Origin: JBAVQS01 sp049694275
GTDB lineage: Bacteria > Chloroflexota > Anaerolineae > UBA4142 > SHND01
DNA: 32,725 nucleotides
Reading direction: 5' to 3'
Assembly (NCBI GenBank): GCA_049694275.1
Contig: JBAVQS010000398.1
Location: 1-32,725, forward strand
Shown in pieces: positions 7,169 through 15,353 of this stretch. How positions within the stretch are numbered: the stretch's first letter is position 1; the number at the start of each line of letters is the position of its first letter. The notes under the pieces are model-generated. The model ran no database searches, was not told the origin of the DNA, and was given only the letters and a program-made list of their open reading frames with translations. Both the position numbers and the translations under genes were made by a program.

Positions 7169-8314
7169 ATGAATATCCCGAACGGCATCCACCGTCGGGC
7201 CCGTCGACTTGGGCTTTTGTTCCAATTGGTAATCGGCGGCATTTTGTTGCTGATCCTTTCTGCCTGTACCGCATTGCCTGGCTACCTATTCCCAACGCCA
7301 GAACCGACAAGGCAAATCATCAGTTCGACCCTTCCGCTTACTGTTAAATGGCAGGTAACCGAATCAGAACGTTTCAGATATCTTCCCTTCGTTTACGAAG
7401 ATTTCTTGTTCACACGAAGCAAAACGACATTAACAGTCCGGGATGCCAAGACGGGCAATGAGCTGTGGACGGAAACAGCAGGGAGTTTTATCGGGGATGT
7501 GCCCTTGATCGATGCCCAAGACAACGTGCTCGCTTTTGCAGAGGAAGGCGATAGAGTCATCAAAGTGCTAGACCTGCGGCAGTTGAAAGTACTTTGGACC
7601 CGAGGCACTGGTTTGGGGCTTTCCCCCTGGATGAACAGCCTGTCAATCGATGGCGATGGGGTGTATGCTTCATGGTGGCGGCCCTCCCATGTTGAAAAGT
7701 ATGACCTCAAGACCGGTGCGCTTGTCTGGAGACAGGGCGGTGGAACCTGGGGCGTGACAGGTCCGCTCGTGCCTTACGGCGATAACCTTTATGTGTTTGA
7801 TGACCGCGTGGTCCACATTCTGGATAAAAAGACCGGCGCGCTCACGAGAGAGTATGACGGGAGAGGGGTCGTTCAAGGAAGAGAAGATATGTTCCTGGAA
7901 TTGTCAGCCAGCCAACTGCGGGCTCGGAATCTGCAGACCGGGAATATGCTTTGGCAAGTTCCATTGAACGATAGTTGCGGGAGTGTCTGGGGAATCGTTG
8001 ATGGGCGGGTGTATGCAACCTCAGAGTGCAATAGGTTGTTGATGCTGGATGCGGGGACAGGTCGTGTGATATGGCGAGATTATTTTGGCGCGGAGATCCA
8101 TTCGCCGGTTATCGAAATAGGGAGCATCGGCTATGTGATGTTGCGGGATGGAACCGTGATCGGATTTGATGTCACGACAGGGAAGAAAATCGGAGAACTG
8201 GTAACCAGTCCGGCGACTACTTCGCCCCTATACCACGATGGCGGGCTTGCGACGGATGGGAATATGCTCTTTGTGACGTTTGCGGATCATCAGCTATTTG
8301 CACTGGGCAAGTAG
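7169..8314 (+). CDS. PQQ-type beta-propeller lipoprotein
   Basis: A 381-residue exported lipoprotein: a basic N-terminus, a hydrophobic stretch and lipobox ILSAC with Cys at 33, followed by a Pro/Thr spacer. The rest is a set of PQQ-like propeller blades, each ending in a pattern such as LDLRQLKVLW, YDLKTGALVW, LDKKTGALTRE, RNLQTGNMLW and LDAGTGRVIW. Such propellers act as outer-surface binding scaffolds (BamB type) or as cofactor-binding domains. No quinoprotein catalytic residues can be identified, so the function is open. Start choice is uncertain: TTG 7148 is in frame, and neither it nor ATG 7169 has a good Shine-Dalgarno. Codon use is visibly less GC-rich than in recF or hppA, which may mean a different origin or lower expression. 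Confidence 0.78.
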   Translation: MNIPNGIHRRARRLGLLFQLVIGGILLLILSACTALPGYLFPTPEPTRQIISSTLPLTVKWQVTESERFRYLPFVYEDFLFTRSKTTLTVRDAKTGNELWTETAGSFIGDVPLIDAQDNVLAFAEEGDRVIKVLDLRQLKVLWTRGTGLGLSPWMNSLSIDGDGVYASWWRPSHVEKYDLKTGALVWRQGGGTWGVTGPLVPYGDNLYVFDDRVVHILDKKTGALTREYDGRGVVQGREDMFLELSASQLRARNLQTGNMLWQVPLNDSCGSVWGIVDGRVYATSECNRLLMLDAGTGRVIWRDYFGAEIHSPVIEIGSIGYVMLRDGTVIGFDVTTGKKIGELVTSPATTSPLYHDGGLATDGNMLFVTFADHQLFALGK

Positions 8315-8464
8315 TAAGGGCTGAGCGCGATGATCGCTGGCGGTTGCACCCGCCGTCAAGAAACAACCAGCACCTCCACTGCCGCTTGGCCTGTCCGCTA
8401 TCCGCTTGGCGCGTATAGCCGAAATGGTCAAACGGCGGTAGAGGTGCGTTTCACTCCGCAAAGG
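8315..8464. other. Short convergent gap
   Basis: This 150-base gap lies between the tails of the propeller gene (plus) and the beta-helix gene (minus). I see no gene, no strong hairpin and no T-run in it. Confidence 0.5.
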
Positions 8465-10756
8465 TTAATAGGCCCAGCCGGGAAGGGGCGGCAAGAACTC
8501 GCCTGACCCCGTGAGAAAAGGCGCCGCCGGTAGCCCGAGAGAGATTCGCAGCTTGGTCTTGAACCAGCGCAGGTCGAACGACTCGCCGGGCGACGACGTG
8601 GTGAGAGCGCGCAGGAATTGGTTGCGGGTGAGAATCCGCCCGTACAGGTCGTAAGCCGTCAGCGCCGCAGGCGCGCGGTCGGAGAAGGCGGCCGGCTCGA
8701 CTCCCGGCGCGAGGTTGAGCGCCCCGCCCTGGATGTTGTTGTTCTGGATGATATTCCCGCTGGTGTTTCCTTCCAGCTTGAAATTGATGGCGTTGGCGAT
8801 CAGCGTGTTCCCGGTCACCTGGTTCTTGTACGAGTTGTTGAGATAGAACGCGGCGTCCGCATTATTCGTCACCGTATTCGAGCAGAGGCAGTTCCCCGTC
8901 GAGACATGGTCGCTGGGATCCCCCGGCACAAAAAAGAACTCGTCCTTTTTGTAATCCGACGAAAAAAAGTAGAGCCCATCGCGGCTGTTGACGATGCGGT
9001 TGCTCGACACGTTGTTGTTCTGGCTGTTCCACGAAATGATCCCGTGGTTCGACATGTCGTGGAGGTAATTGCCGCCGTCGATCTGGCTGCCGCTGGCAAA
9101 CCCCATCCAGATGCCGTCGAGCGAGTTGCTGATCTCGTTTCCCGAGAGCTTGTTGTTTTTGCAAAAGGAGAGCTCGATGGCGTTATAGAGCGCGCCGACG
9201 ATCTTGTTGTTCGCGAGGGTGTTGTTGTCCCCGCAGGGCTCGTCGTGCGCCTTGATAAAGATGCCGTTGCCGTTCTGGCCGGCGATGATATTGTTCTTGA
9301 CGACGTCAAAGCTCGACCCGCCCTGGATCATGATGCCGCCGGCGTCGCACCCCGCGCCCACGACGCCGCTGCCCCAGGTGCAGTAGCGAATGTTATTCGT
9401 GGCCGTATTGTTTGAGACTTCGCTATAGATCACGCCGTAGAGGTGGATGCCCCAGGCGGAGTTGCCGTTGGCCGAGTTGTTGTGCACGATCACGCCGTCG
9501 CTCTGGCGCATGTCGATGCCGATCGCCTGCATGCCGTCCGTGCGGTTGTTACTGACGAGCGCGCCGCGTGTGTCATTCACCCGGATGCCGCCCCCCTCGA
9601 CCAGGCCGAGGAACGCGCCATAGTTTCGCTTGTCGGTGTCGGTATAGTTCCCTGAAGAGTTGTTGTCGTGGATGTAGAGGTTATCCGCCGCATCGATAAA
9701 GATGCCATAGCGGTGCTGGGTCATATTGCAATTGCGAATCTCGATATTGCGAACCGCGCGCCCCAGGACCGCGCTGGTGTGGTGGACCACAATCCCATAC
9801 CCGTTGCCATCCACCCCGTTCAGGCTGTTCCCCTGGCAGTCGAAAATCACATTGTCGCTGTAGATCTGCATACAGTCCCATTGGCTTACCAGGGTCTGAT
9901 TGAGCAGATAGATGCCGGGGGCGTTGATGGAACCGCAGGCTGCGATCTGATAGGTCGGCCCGGTCGTGAACGGAGCGAATCCGGTTGCATTGCTGCGCGG
10001 GCCGGGGTTGAGGTAGGTCACCGATGGCACGGTGGGCGCGGCGGTCGGCGTCATGGTCGGGGACTGCGCGAGCGTCAACAGGTTCAGAAAATTCTGGGTC
10101 AGGGTCGCGCCGCAAGCCAGATTCAAGTCGGCCGAGCCGGAATCCTCCAGCGTATAACCGGCCGGCGGAATTTCGGTGAGCGTATAGGGACCGGCGACCA
10201 GGCCGGGGAAGCTGAACGGGCCGCTGCCAATGGTGTACATCGCCGCCAGGCCATTCGCGTTCTTGAGATACAGCACCGCGCCCAGCACGCCGGGTTCATC
10301 CGAATCGATCTGGCGATTGGCGTTGAGATCAGTTATCACCTGTCCGGAGATGGAGCCAAAGCAGGGCGTGGCGGTGGTCGTGGCCAGCGCCGTTGTGCCG
10401 GAGACGGTTGTCGTGGTGGTCAGCGCCGTCGTGCCGGAGACGGTCGTCGTGGCGGTCAGCGCCGTCGTCGCCGAAACGGACAGGGTCGCGGAAACCGCGA
10501 TGGTCGCCGTCGGTGTCAAATTGGGGAGGGTGGCCTGGGTTGGCGGGACCGTCGCCGTCGCCGTTGTGGTCGCAGTCGGGGCGGCGGTCGGCGTATCCGT
10601 TTCAGTCACCAGGGCCGCCAGGCCTGTCGGTGGGGGCAGGGTGGGCAGATCGGTGGGGGTGGGTGCGGGCTGCACGTACTGGCAGGCGGTCAAACCGAGT
10701 AGCAGAATCAGATGAACGGCAATCAAGAATAATAGCGCGCGACGAACAAACACCAT
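8465..10756 (-). CDS. Right-handed beta-helix lipoprotein with SdrD-B-like domain
   Basis: A 763-residue surface lipoprotein. Residues 1-25 are a signal peptide with lipobox LTAC. Residues ~26-130 form a Thr/Ala/Pro-rich stalk that includes a 12-residue repeat. Residues ~132-225 look like an SdrD-B/CNA-B-like fold (GSISGQVITDLNANRQIDSDE, then AGPYTLTEIPPAGY), often used as a spacer in cell-wall proteins. Residues ~265-700 are parallel beta-helix (NosD/pectate-lyase-like) with many Asn-ladder coils such as NNTATNNI, VSNNRTDGM and VTGNTLIANA. A short Pro-rich tail ends the protein. Such helices bind or cleave polysaccharide or act as adhesins; no lyase active site can be named. AGGAG (10770-10774) lies 13 bases from ATG 10756, which is long. 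The promoter is at 10833-10861. Confidence 0.85.
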   Translation of the reverse strand: MVFVRRALLFLIAVHLILLLGLTACQYVQPAPTPTDLPTLPPPTGLAALVTETDTPTAAPTATTTATATVPPTQATLPNLTPTATIAVSATLSVSATTALTATTTVSGTTALTTTTTVSGTTALATTTATPCFGSISGQVITDLNANRQIDSDEPGVLGAVLYLKNANGLAAMYTIGSGPFSFPGLVAGPYTLTEIPPAGYTLEDSGSADLNLACGATLTQNFLNLLTLAQSPTMTPTAAPTVPSVTYLNPGPRSNATGFAPFTTGPTYQIAACGSINAPGIYLLNQTLVSQWDCMQIYSDNVIFDCQGNSLNGVDGNGYGIVVHHTSAVLGRAVRNIEIRNCNMTQHRYGIFIDAADNLYIHDNNSSGNYTDTDKRNYGAFLGLVEGGGIRVNDTRGALVSNNRTDGMQAIGIDMRQSDGVIVHNNSANGNSAWGIHLYGVIYSEVSNNTATNNIRYCTWGSGVVGAGCDAGGIMIQGGSSFDVVKNNIIAGQNGNGIFIKAHDEPCGDNNTLANNKIVGALYNAIELSFCKNNKLSGNEISNSLDGIWMGFASGSQIDGGNYLHDMSNHGIISWNSQNNNVSSNRIVNSRDGLYFFSSDYKKDEFFFVPGDPSDHVSTGNCLCSNTVTNNADAAFYLNNSYKNQVTGNTLIANAINFKLEGNTSGNIIQNNNIQGGALNLAPGVEPAAFSDRAPAALTAYDLYGRILTRNQFLRALTTSSPGESFDLRWFKTKLRISLGLPAAPFLTGSGEFLPPLPGWAY
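10383..10480 (-). repeat. 36-bp tandem repeat coding for a Thr-rich stalk
   Basis: Two full units (10383-10418 and 10419-10454) and a partial third encode the 12-residue repeat TALTTTTTVSGT inside the beta-helix lipoprotein. The period is exactly 36 bp, so slippage would change stalk length without a frameshift. Confidence 0.8.
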
Positions 10757-10787
10757 GAGCAGTTGTGAACTCCTGAAAAAGGATTAT

Positions 10788-10824
10788 GACCTTCAAGGAC
10801 ATGGATCTTGAGCCCTTGAAGGTC
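10788..10824 (-). promoter_or_regulatory. 11-bp inverted repeat at the 5' end of the beta-helix mRNA
   Basis: GACCTTCAAGG (10788-10798) and CCTTGAAGGTC (10814-10824) are perfect arms around a 15-base loop. The element starts about 9 bases downstream of the -10 box on the minus strand, so it is either an operator over the start site or a hairpin at the mRNA 5' end. Confidence 0.65.
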
Positions 10825-10832
10825 CACTGGCG

Positions 10833-10861
10833 ATTATAGCACCAGCATCCCATGTGGTCAA
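10833..10861 (-). promoter_or_regulatory. Promoter TTGACC-N17-TATAAT of the beta-helix gene
   Basis: On the minus strand the -35 TTGACC (10856-10861) and -10 TATAAT (10833-10838) have a 17-base spacer, with the extended TG motif (GGTGCTATAATC) also seen at ssb. Confidence 0.8.
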
Positions 10862-10881
10862 TGTAGAAGCAGACCCGATGT

Positions 10882-10903
10882 CAGGGGCTTTCGAAACCCC
10901 CTG
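10882..10903. promoter_or_regulatory. 22-bp palindrome between divergent promoters
   Basis: CAGGGG-C-TTTCGAAA-C-CCCCTG is a palindrome with a single mismatched pair. It lies between the minus promoter (10833-10861) and the plus promoters (10916-10958). A shared operator for both genes is plausible. Confidence 0.55.
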
Positions 10904-10915
10904 GGGTTGAGTGCA

Positions 10916-10961
10916 TTGCCCTTATGCCTTGCCCATGCTACAATCATCCCATTATAATGGG
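10916..10961 (+). promoter_or_regulatory. Two overlapping promoters of the FN3-like gene
   Basis: TTGCCC (10916-10921)-N17-TACAAT (10939-10944) and TTGCCC (10929-10934)-N18-TATAAT (10953-10958) are offset by 13-14 bases. The second -10 lies in the 14-bp perfect palindrome CCCATTATAATGGG (10948-10961). Confidence 0.65.
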
Positions 10962-10977
10962 GCGCGAGGGAGGCATG

Positions 10978-12201
10978 ATGAAGCGCTTGTTGATTATTCC
11001 ACTGTTATTGTTGTTTTTGATCCTGTCCGGCATCTCCAATCGGGTTGCGGCCGATCCGACGCCGCAGCCTACCGCCTGCACGACCGCCGCCGCGAGCAGC
11101 GACCCTAACGCGACCCTCTGTATTAGCGCGGTCGATATAGAGGATACAAGCGCGTCGCCGAATGATAGCCTGGTCATTTCCTGGCTCTCACTCACCCCGC
11201 AAGTCGGCCAGGTGCGCCTCATTGACGGTACCACAGTTGGCGATGCGCGCGGGTCTGCTTTCAAGGGCACGACGCATTATGTACAACTGAGCAACCTCCA
11301 ACCGAACACGAGTTATCAGTTCGATATCGTGGCGGATGGGGTTGTGAATAACAACGGCGGTAGCCACTGGACAACCGGTAATGTTGGACCTGCCATTCCT
11401 CCTCCCACAACCGGTCTGACCACGGTTCTCGGGCGCATCCGCAACCCCGACGGAAGCGATGCAACTGAAGCGCTTGTCTATGTGACGATCCAGCACGTCG
11501 ACGGCACGACCAGCTCACTTCTCTCTCAGGGCATGGCGGCCGACGACGCCGGCTTTTTTCACGTCCGTTTGATGGCGCGGACGCCCGACAATACGGCGCG
11601 TTTTTCCTTTGACAAGACCAAGGACAAGGTAACGATTACGGCAAACAGCCTGTCGGGTTTTGTATCGACGACCACGCCCATTAGCAATGTTCTGCTCTCG
11701 CAAAACCTTGCCCTCACCCTGGGCGCGGGTTACGTCGTCGCCGCGACGCCCACGCCCAGCCCGCTCCCGCTGACGTCGACCCCGACGCCTATTACGCCGA
11801 CCGCGACGCCGACACTATTCCCCGCGACCGCGACGGCGGCCGCCGCCACTCAAACCGCCGCCGCGTTTACGGATACTCCGACCGTCACACCACGGCCGCC
11901 GACCGCCACGCCGGTTACCCTGAGCGCGACCTCGACGAGTCTGCCCACGCTCACGAGCCAGCCGATTACGATTACGCCGGCGCAAGCCACCGTGGTTGCC
12001 CAGGCCTCATCGGCGGACACGCCGGAACCGGATAACGGGACGACAACCGTGCGCATCTCGCCGCGTCTGACGGCAACGCCGGCGTCCCAGGGGCTGGCGG
12101 ACATCGCAGGGGGGAACGGGTTATTGGTGATCCTGGCGGTCCTGGCCTTTGGCGGCGCTGTCGTCCTGGCCCTCATCGCGTTCTGGGTATGGAAGAGATA
12201 A
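10978..12201 (+). CDS. Secreted FN3-like protein with Thr/Pro stalk and C-terminal membrane anchor
   Basis: A 407-residue protein with a signal peptide (about residues 1-24). A fibronectin-type-III-like domain spans ~40-130; its strand pattern NDSLVISWLSLTPQVGQVRL and LQPNTSYQFDIVADG is typical. A second beta domain (~140-250, GRIRNPDGSDATEALVYVTI) looks like a carboxypeptidase-regulatory fold. A long Thr/Pro/Ala stalk (~255-370) and a C-terminal transmembrane helix (LLVILAVLAFGGAVVLALIAFWVW) with a basic end follow. It probably displays the two beta domains at the cell surface. ATG 10978 is chosen over ATG 10975 because GAGGGAGG (10966-10973) then has a workable 4-base gap. It is divergent from the beta-helix gene and may be co-regulated with it. 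The exact role is unknown. Confidence 0.75.
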   Translation: MKRLLIIPLLLLFLILSGISNRVAADPTPQPTACTTAAASSDPNATLCISAVDIEDTSASPNDSLVISWLSLTPQVGQVRLIDGTTVGDARGSAFKGTTHYVQLSNLQPNTSYQFDIVADGVVNNNGGSHWTTGNVGPAIPPPTTGLTTVLGRIRNPDGSDATEALVYVTIQHVDGTTSSLLSQGMAADDAGFFHVRLMARTPDNTARFSFDKTKDKVTITANSLSGFVSTTTPISNVLLSQNLALTLGAGYVVAATPTPSPLPLTSTPTPITPTATPTLFPATATAAAATQTAAAFTDTPTVTPRPPTATPVTLSATSTSLPTLTSQPITITPAQATVVAQASSADTPEPDNGTTTVRISPRLTATPASQGLADIAGGNGLLVILAVLAFGGAVVLALIAFWVWKR

Positions 12202-12235
12202 AAAGACAGGGAGACAGGTAAACAGGGAGAGGGAA

Positions 12236-13231
12236 ATGGATTTGAATTTTGTTTGTGCGCAGTTGAATCTGAATCCACTGGCGCAGGGCCTGCAGGTGGT
12301 GGACGCGCAGGAGGTGGCGCGCGATTTCTTTCCGCGTCTGGATACCGACCGCCCGGCGCTGATTGCAAACCTGGCCGCCGGCGCCGTAGCGCGCAACGTG
12401 CGCCGGACGCTGCTCGTCAATTATCCGGCCGCGCACCCGGCGACACTCCTGGACGGCGACAAGCGCACGGAGCACACGCTGGGGACGCTGAACCGCGCCA
12501 AATTCAGCCCGGGCGCAGTCCTCTATATCCCGCCGCTGCCCGAGCCGAGCTCGCCGCAGACCCTCGCCGCGCTCGTGGCGCGGTTGCGCGCGCCGGGGGG
12601 CTGTCCCTGGGACCGCAAACAGACGCACACGAGCCTCCGGCGCGCGCTCCTGGAAGAGACGTACGAGGTGATTGAGGCGCTCGACGAGAACGACCCGGCC
12701 AAGCTGCGGGAAGAGCTGGGGGATGTTTTCCTGCATGTGCTCTTTCAGGCGGAGATTGCGCGCGACCAGGACGAGTTTACCCTGGCGGAGGTCGGGGAGG
12801 AGCTCGCCGCGAAATTGATCCGGCGGCACCCGCATGTTTTTGGCGCGGTCGAGGTCGCAAACGCCGAAGAGGTCGTCGCGAACTGGGAACAGATCAAGCT
12901 GGAAGAGAAAAAGGCCGCCGGCAAGGCGCAGGTCAGGCCGGCGCTCGACGCCAATATTCCCCATGCGCTCCCGGCGCTCGCCCGCGCACAAAAGGTGTAT
13001 GAACGGGCGCGACGCAAGGGGATCGCGAACGACCACCCGCTTCCGGCCGGGGTGGTGGAAGGAATGGGCAAGGGCAAGCGGCGGGAGCGGGCGCTGGGCG
13101 AGTTACTTTTGGCGCTGACCGCGTGGGCCGAAGAGAACGAGCTGGATGCGACGAGCGCGCTGCGCGCCGCCACGGCGCGGTTCGTCAAGCAAGCGGATAA
13201 AGCAATGGGAGCCGGCCGGAAAAAGCGATAG
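12236..13231 (+). CDS. mazG: MazG nucleotide pyrophosphohydrolase with a partial tetrapyrrole-methylase domain
   Basis: A 331-residue protein. Residues ~115-225 are the MazG fold: CPWDRKQTHTSLRRALLEETYE, then a Mg-binding pattern EETYEVIEALDENDPAKLREELGD (two blocks, EETYE and EELGD), then RRHPHVFG. A second, degenerate MazG half covers ~245-325, where the expected EELGDLLF reads RALGELLL. MazG hydrolyses NTPs to NMP and PPi and cleans non-canonical nucleotides. Residues 1-~110 (LDTDRPALIA, LLVNYPAAHPATLL, GAVLYIPPLPE) match only the C-terminal half of the YabN-type SAM-dependent methylase domain; the SAM-binding half is missing and is not found upstream, where another gene ends 34 bases away. 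GGGAGAGGG (12225-12233) precedes ATG 12236. Confidence 0.85.
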   Translation: MDLNFVCAQLNLNPLAQGLQVVDAQEVARDFFPRLDTDRPALIANLAAGAVARNVRRTLLVNYPAAHPATLLDGDKRTEHTLGTLNRAKFSPGAVLYIPPLPEPSSPQTLAALVARLRAPGGCPWDRKQTHTSLRRALLEETYEVIEALDENDPAKLREELGDVFLHVLFQAEIARDQDEFTLAEVGEELAAKLIRRHPHVFGAVEVANAEEVVANWEQIKLEEKKAAGKAQVRPALDANIPHALPALARAQKVYERARRKGIANDHPLPAGVVEGMGKGKRRERALGELLLALTAWAEENELDATSALRAATARFVKQADKAMGAGRKKR

Positions 13232-13235
13232 ACCT

Positions 13236-13267
13236 TGTAGGCGCAGGTTTCAAACCTGCGCCCTACG
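13236..13267. repeat. TGTAGG...CCTACG hairpin between convergent genes
   Basis: GGCGCAGGTTT (13240-13250) and AAACCTGCGCC (13252-13262) form an 11-bp stem, and the outer TGTAGG/CCTACG also match with a one-base offset. It has no T-run. Elements with the same ends occur at 20809-20827 and 26903-26944. It may block read-through between mazG and the minus-strand acyltransferase. Confidence 0.65.
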
Positions 13268-13274
13268 CGTCAAA

Positions 13275-14102
13275 TTACACAGCATTTGCCATATTCCCCT
13301 GATCGATCTGGTCACGATAAACACCCCCCAGTCGCTCGGGCAGCAGCTTGCCGATCTCGACCATCGCTTGGGCGGCGGCCGCATGGTCCCGCGCCTCCCG
13401 GTCCTTGCTGCGCGGGGCTTGCAGTTGAAACGGAGCGCCGAAGCGGATCGTTATCCCGTTCTGTTCGTCCTGGTACCAGCCGACTGGGAGGCACGGGATG
13501 GTATCGTGGGTGAGCAATAACAGAAAGAGCCCCGCGCCCGGCGGCGGCGCTTTGAGCTGTCCCCCTGGCCCGGCATGTCCCTCTGGCGCAATGCCGATCA
13601 GCCGCGGCGTCGGCCCGCGGGTCAGGGAGAGCGCCTGCCGCACCCCGGTCACCCCCTGGCCGCGATTCGGGTCTCCCTCCAGGACCGGCGGAACGAGCAC
13701 CAATCCCAGCACCTGCGCGATGCGCTGAAAGAGCAACTTGGTCAACGGTTGCTTGACATACCGCCCAAATCCGCCCGGATAGGACCATGCGCTCGCCATC
13801 ACCCAGTGCACCTCGCGCGGCTCGCTCTTCCGGCGTTCGGCGACGATTCGGGTGACCAACGCCGGCGCCCACCAGGCGGCGACCTGCGGGTTTTCATAGT
13901 GATTGATCAGGACGACAAAGGGACTATCCGGCGGAATCCATTCCGTCCCCTGCACACGCGCCGGCGGGACAAGCCCCTGAAAAAGGTTGGCGGCGATTGC
14001 GCTGATTGTGACCGGGCGGCCGGTCAGTAAATGCCAGAGGAACGGTGGCGCCGTGCGGAGAAACTGCCGGGCGCGGGCGGAGGTGGGGGGAAAGAGAGGC
14101 AT
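13275..14102 (-). CDS. PlsC-like acyltransferase with altered active site
   Basis: A 275-residue protein that resembles 1-acyl-glycerol-3-phosphate acyltransferases: FVVLINHYENPQ at about residues 62-73 corresponds to the NHX4D block, APEGHAGPGG to the EGT(R/K) block, and TIPCLPVGW to the IPV block near the end. In this family His and Asp of HX4D are catalytic; here the Asp position is Gln. The substrate-binding Thr-Arg after Glu-Gly is replaced by His-Ala. The fold therefore looks right but the chemistry may differ or be lost. It is last in a minus-strand operon, 34 bases behind the DltD-like gene, with only a weak Shine-Dalgarno. A lipid- or cell-envelope-related role is inferred. Confidence 0.7.
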   Translation of the reverse strand: MPLFPPTSARARQFLRTAPPFLWHLLTGRPVTISAIAANLFQGLVPPARVQGTEWIPPDSPFVVLINHYENPQVAAWWAPALVTRIVAERRKSEPREVHWVMASAWSYPGGFGRYVKQPLTKLLFQRIAQVLGLVLVPPVLEGDPNRGQGVTGVRQALSLTRGPTPRLIGIAPEGHAGPGGQLKAPPPGAGLFLLLLTHDTIPCLPVGWYQDEQNGITIRFGAPFQLQAPRSKDREARDHAAAAQAMVEIGKLLPERLGGVYRDQIDQGNMANAV

Positions 14103-14136
14103 GGGTTTTCCGGTAAGGCACGGAACAAACTGCGCT

Positions 14137-15351
14137 CTATTTGCTCACATAGAGCCGGTTGTGATAAAACGCGTCAATCGTCAGCGAATAATACACCCAG
14201 CCGACCGAGCTGAGGTGAAACATGTCGTCGATGAGAAAATCCTTGTCCGCTTCGTGGTCCTGAAAATCGAGCAGGTAATAATGAAAAGGCCGAACGGTCG
14301 CGCGCAGCTTGTCGTAATAGACCTGGCGCGACTGCACAGAGATTCCGGAATAATCGAAATAGGTCGCGTTAAACGGCGCACTGAAAATGAGCGGGTCCGC
14401 GCCCAGCTCTTGCAGCTCGCGGAGCAGGAGGTCGAGGTCGCCCCAACTCTGGGTGTTATTCATAAAGGTCAGAAAGGTACTGTCGTCCCACCCGTTGAGG
14501 TCGGTGGGCGGCTGGCCGCCATACGTTTGATCCCAGATCGGGTTCTCAAAGCCGAATGGATTATTGTTCGATGCGAGCGCATAGTGATCCTCCGCCGCGC
14601 TCAAGGTGCTGTCCCAATTGATCGCCTGGGCCTTGTGCGGGGCATCCGGTCGCAGGCCTTTTTGTTGGTCGATATAATCCAGCACCTCCCAATGGTCCTG
14701 CAGCCCGACCACGGCGCACTGCAATTTGCCTAGCGGCAGGCTGGCATAATATTCGGCCAGGTCCAGCGCCGAGCCGCCCGCCAATCGGTCCAGCGCGAAC
14801 GCGATCAGCGGCTGTTTCGTGAGCGGCTGGGGATACTCTAACATCCGCCGCGCCACGGCCTGTTTCCAGGCGAGGCTCAGATCAGTGCTAAAGGTGGTCT
14901 CGCAGGCATGCAGCGGCGAAAAATTCCCATCATAGGCCGAGGCGGAGCTGCGCTTGACCATGGCAAAACTGGGGGAGAGGGTAATGACCACTTTTTTGCC
15001 GCGCAGGTCCGGCGCGGCCGAGGCCAGCTCTTGCAGGACAATGATCGGCTCGATCCCGGCTGCGCCGATGGGAAAGACGGTAAAGCCGCTCGGATAATTT
15101 TTAAAGAGGATGTTTGCGTGATAGGGGTCGGGATAGCCAAGCTCCGAGGCGCCATAAATAGGAAGGAGATCGGGTTGGCGAAGCGCCACGCGGGCGAGCG
15201 CACTCCCTTCCATCTTTTGCTTGAACCAGGCGGGCGCAAGGGCATGGACGTACCGGCTCTCCACCGAATCGGCGTAATAGGCGCCGGCGCCGATGACGGC
15301 AAGCAGGAGCAGGAGGGTGATGAGGCCCGAGACAAGGTGCGGCGTTTTCAT
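14137..15351 (-). CDS. DltD-like protein
   Basis: A 404-residue protein with one N-terminal membrane helix (residues ~7-27) and an extracytoplasmic SGNH-type domain. The family block PIYGASELGYPDPYH places the nucleophile Ser at 69, and DDMFHLSSVGW gives the Asp-x-x-His pair at 376/379. Both are conserved, so the enzyme is probably active. In Firmicutes DltD completes D-alanine transfer to teichoic acids with DltA, DltB and DltC. None of those genes is in this window, and the usual dlt operon order is replaced by a threonine synthase-like gene two bases upstream and a PlsC-like gene downstream. The acceptor in this organism is therefore unknown. The start has no clear Shine-Dalgarno, so translation is probably coupled to the upstream gene. 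Confidence 0.78.
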   Translation of the reverse strand: MKTPHLVSGLITLLLLLAVIGAGAYYADSVESRYVHALAPAWFKQKMEGSALARVALRQPDLLPIYGASELGYPDPYHANILFKNYPSGFTVFPIGAAGIEPIIVLQELASAAPDLRGKKVVITLSPSFAMVKRSSASAYDGNFSPLHACETTFSTDLSLAWKQAVARRMLEYPQPLTKQPLIAFALDRLAGGSALDLAEYYASLPLGKLQCAVVGLQDHWEVLDYIDQQKGLRPDAPHKAQAINWDSTLSAAEDHYALASNNNPFGFENPIWDQTYGGQPPTDLNGWDDSTFLTFMNNTQSWGDLDLLLRELQELGADPLIFSAPFNATYFDYSGISVQSRQVYYDKLRATVRPFHYYLLDFQDHEADKDFLIDDMFHLSSVGWVYYSLTIDAFYHNRLYVSK

Positions 15352-15353
15352 CG

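Noticed and set aside
10383..10480. 36-bp repeats resembling a CRISPR unit length
   Set aside because: The units are contiguous with no spacers and encode a Thr-rich stalk in frame.
9668..10702. 344-residue plus-strand frame opposite the beta-helix gene
   Set aside because: The tail is Arg/Gly repeat produced by the antisense of the Thr-rich stalk; the minus frame has a signal peptide and beta-helix repeats.
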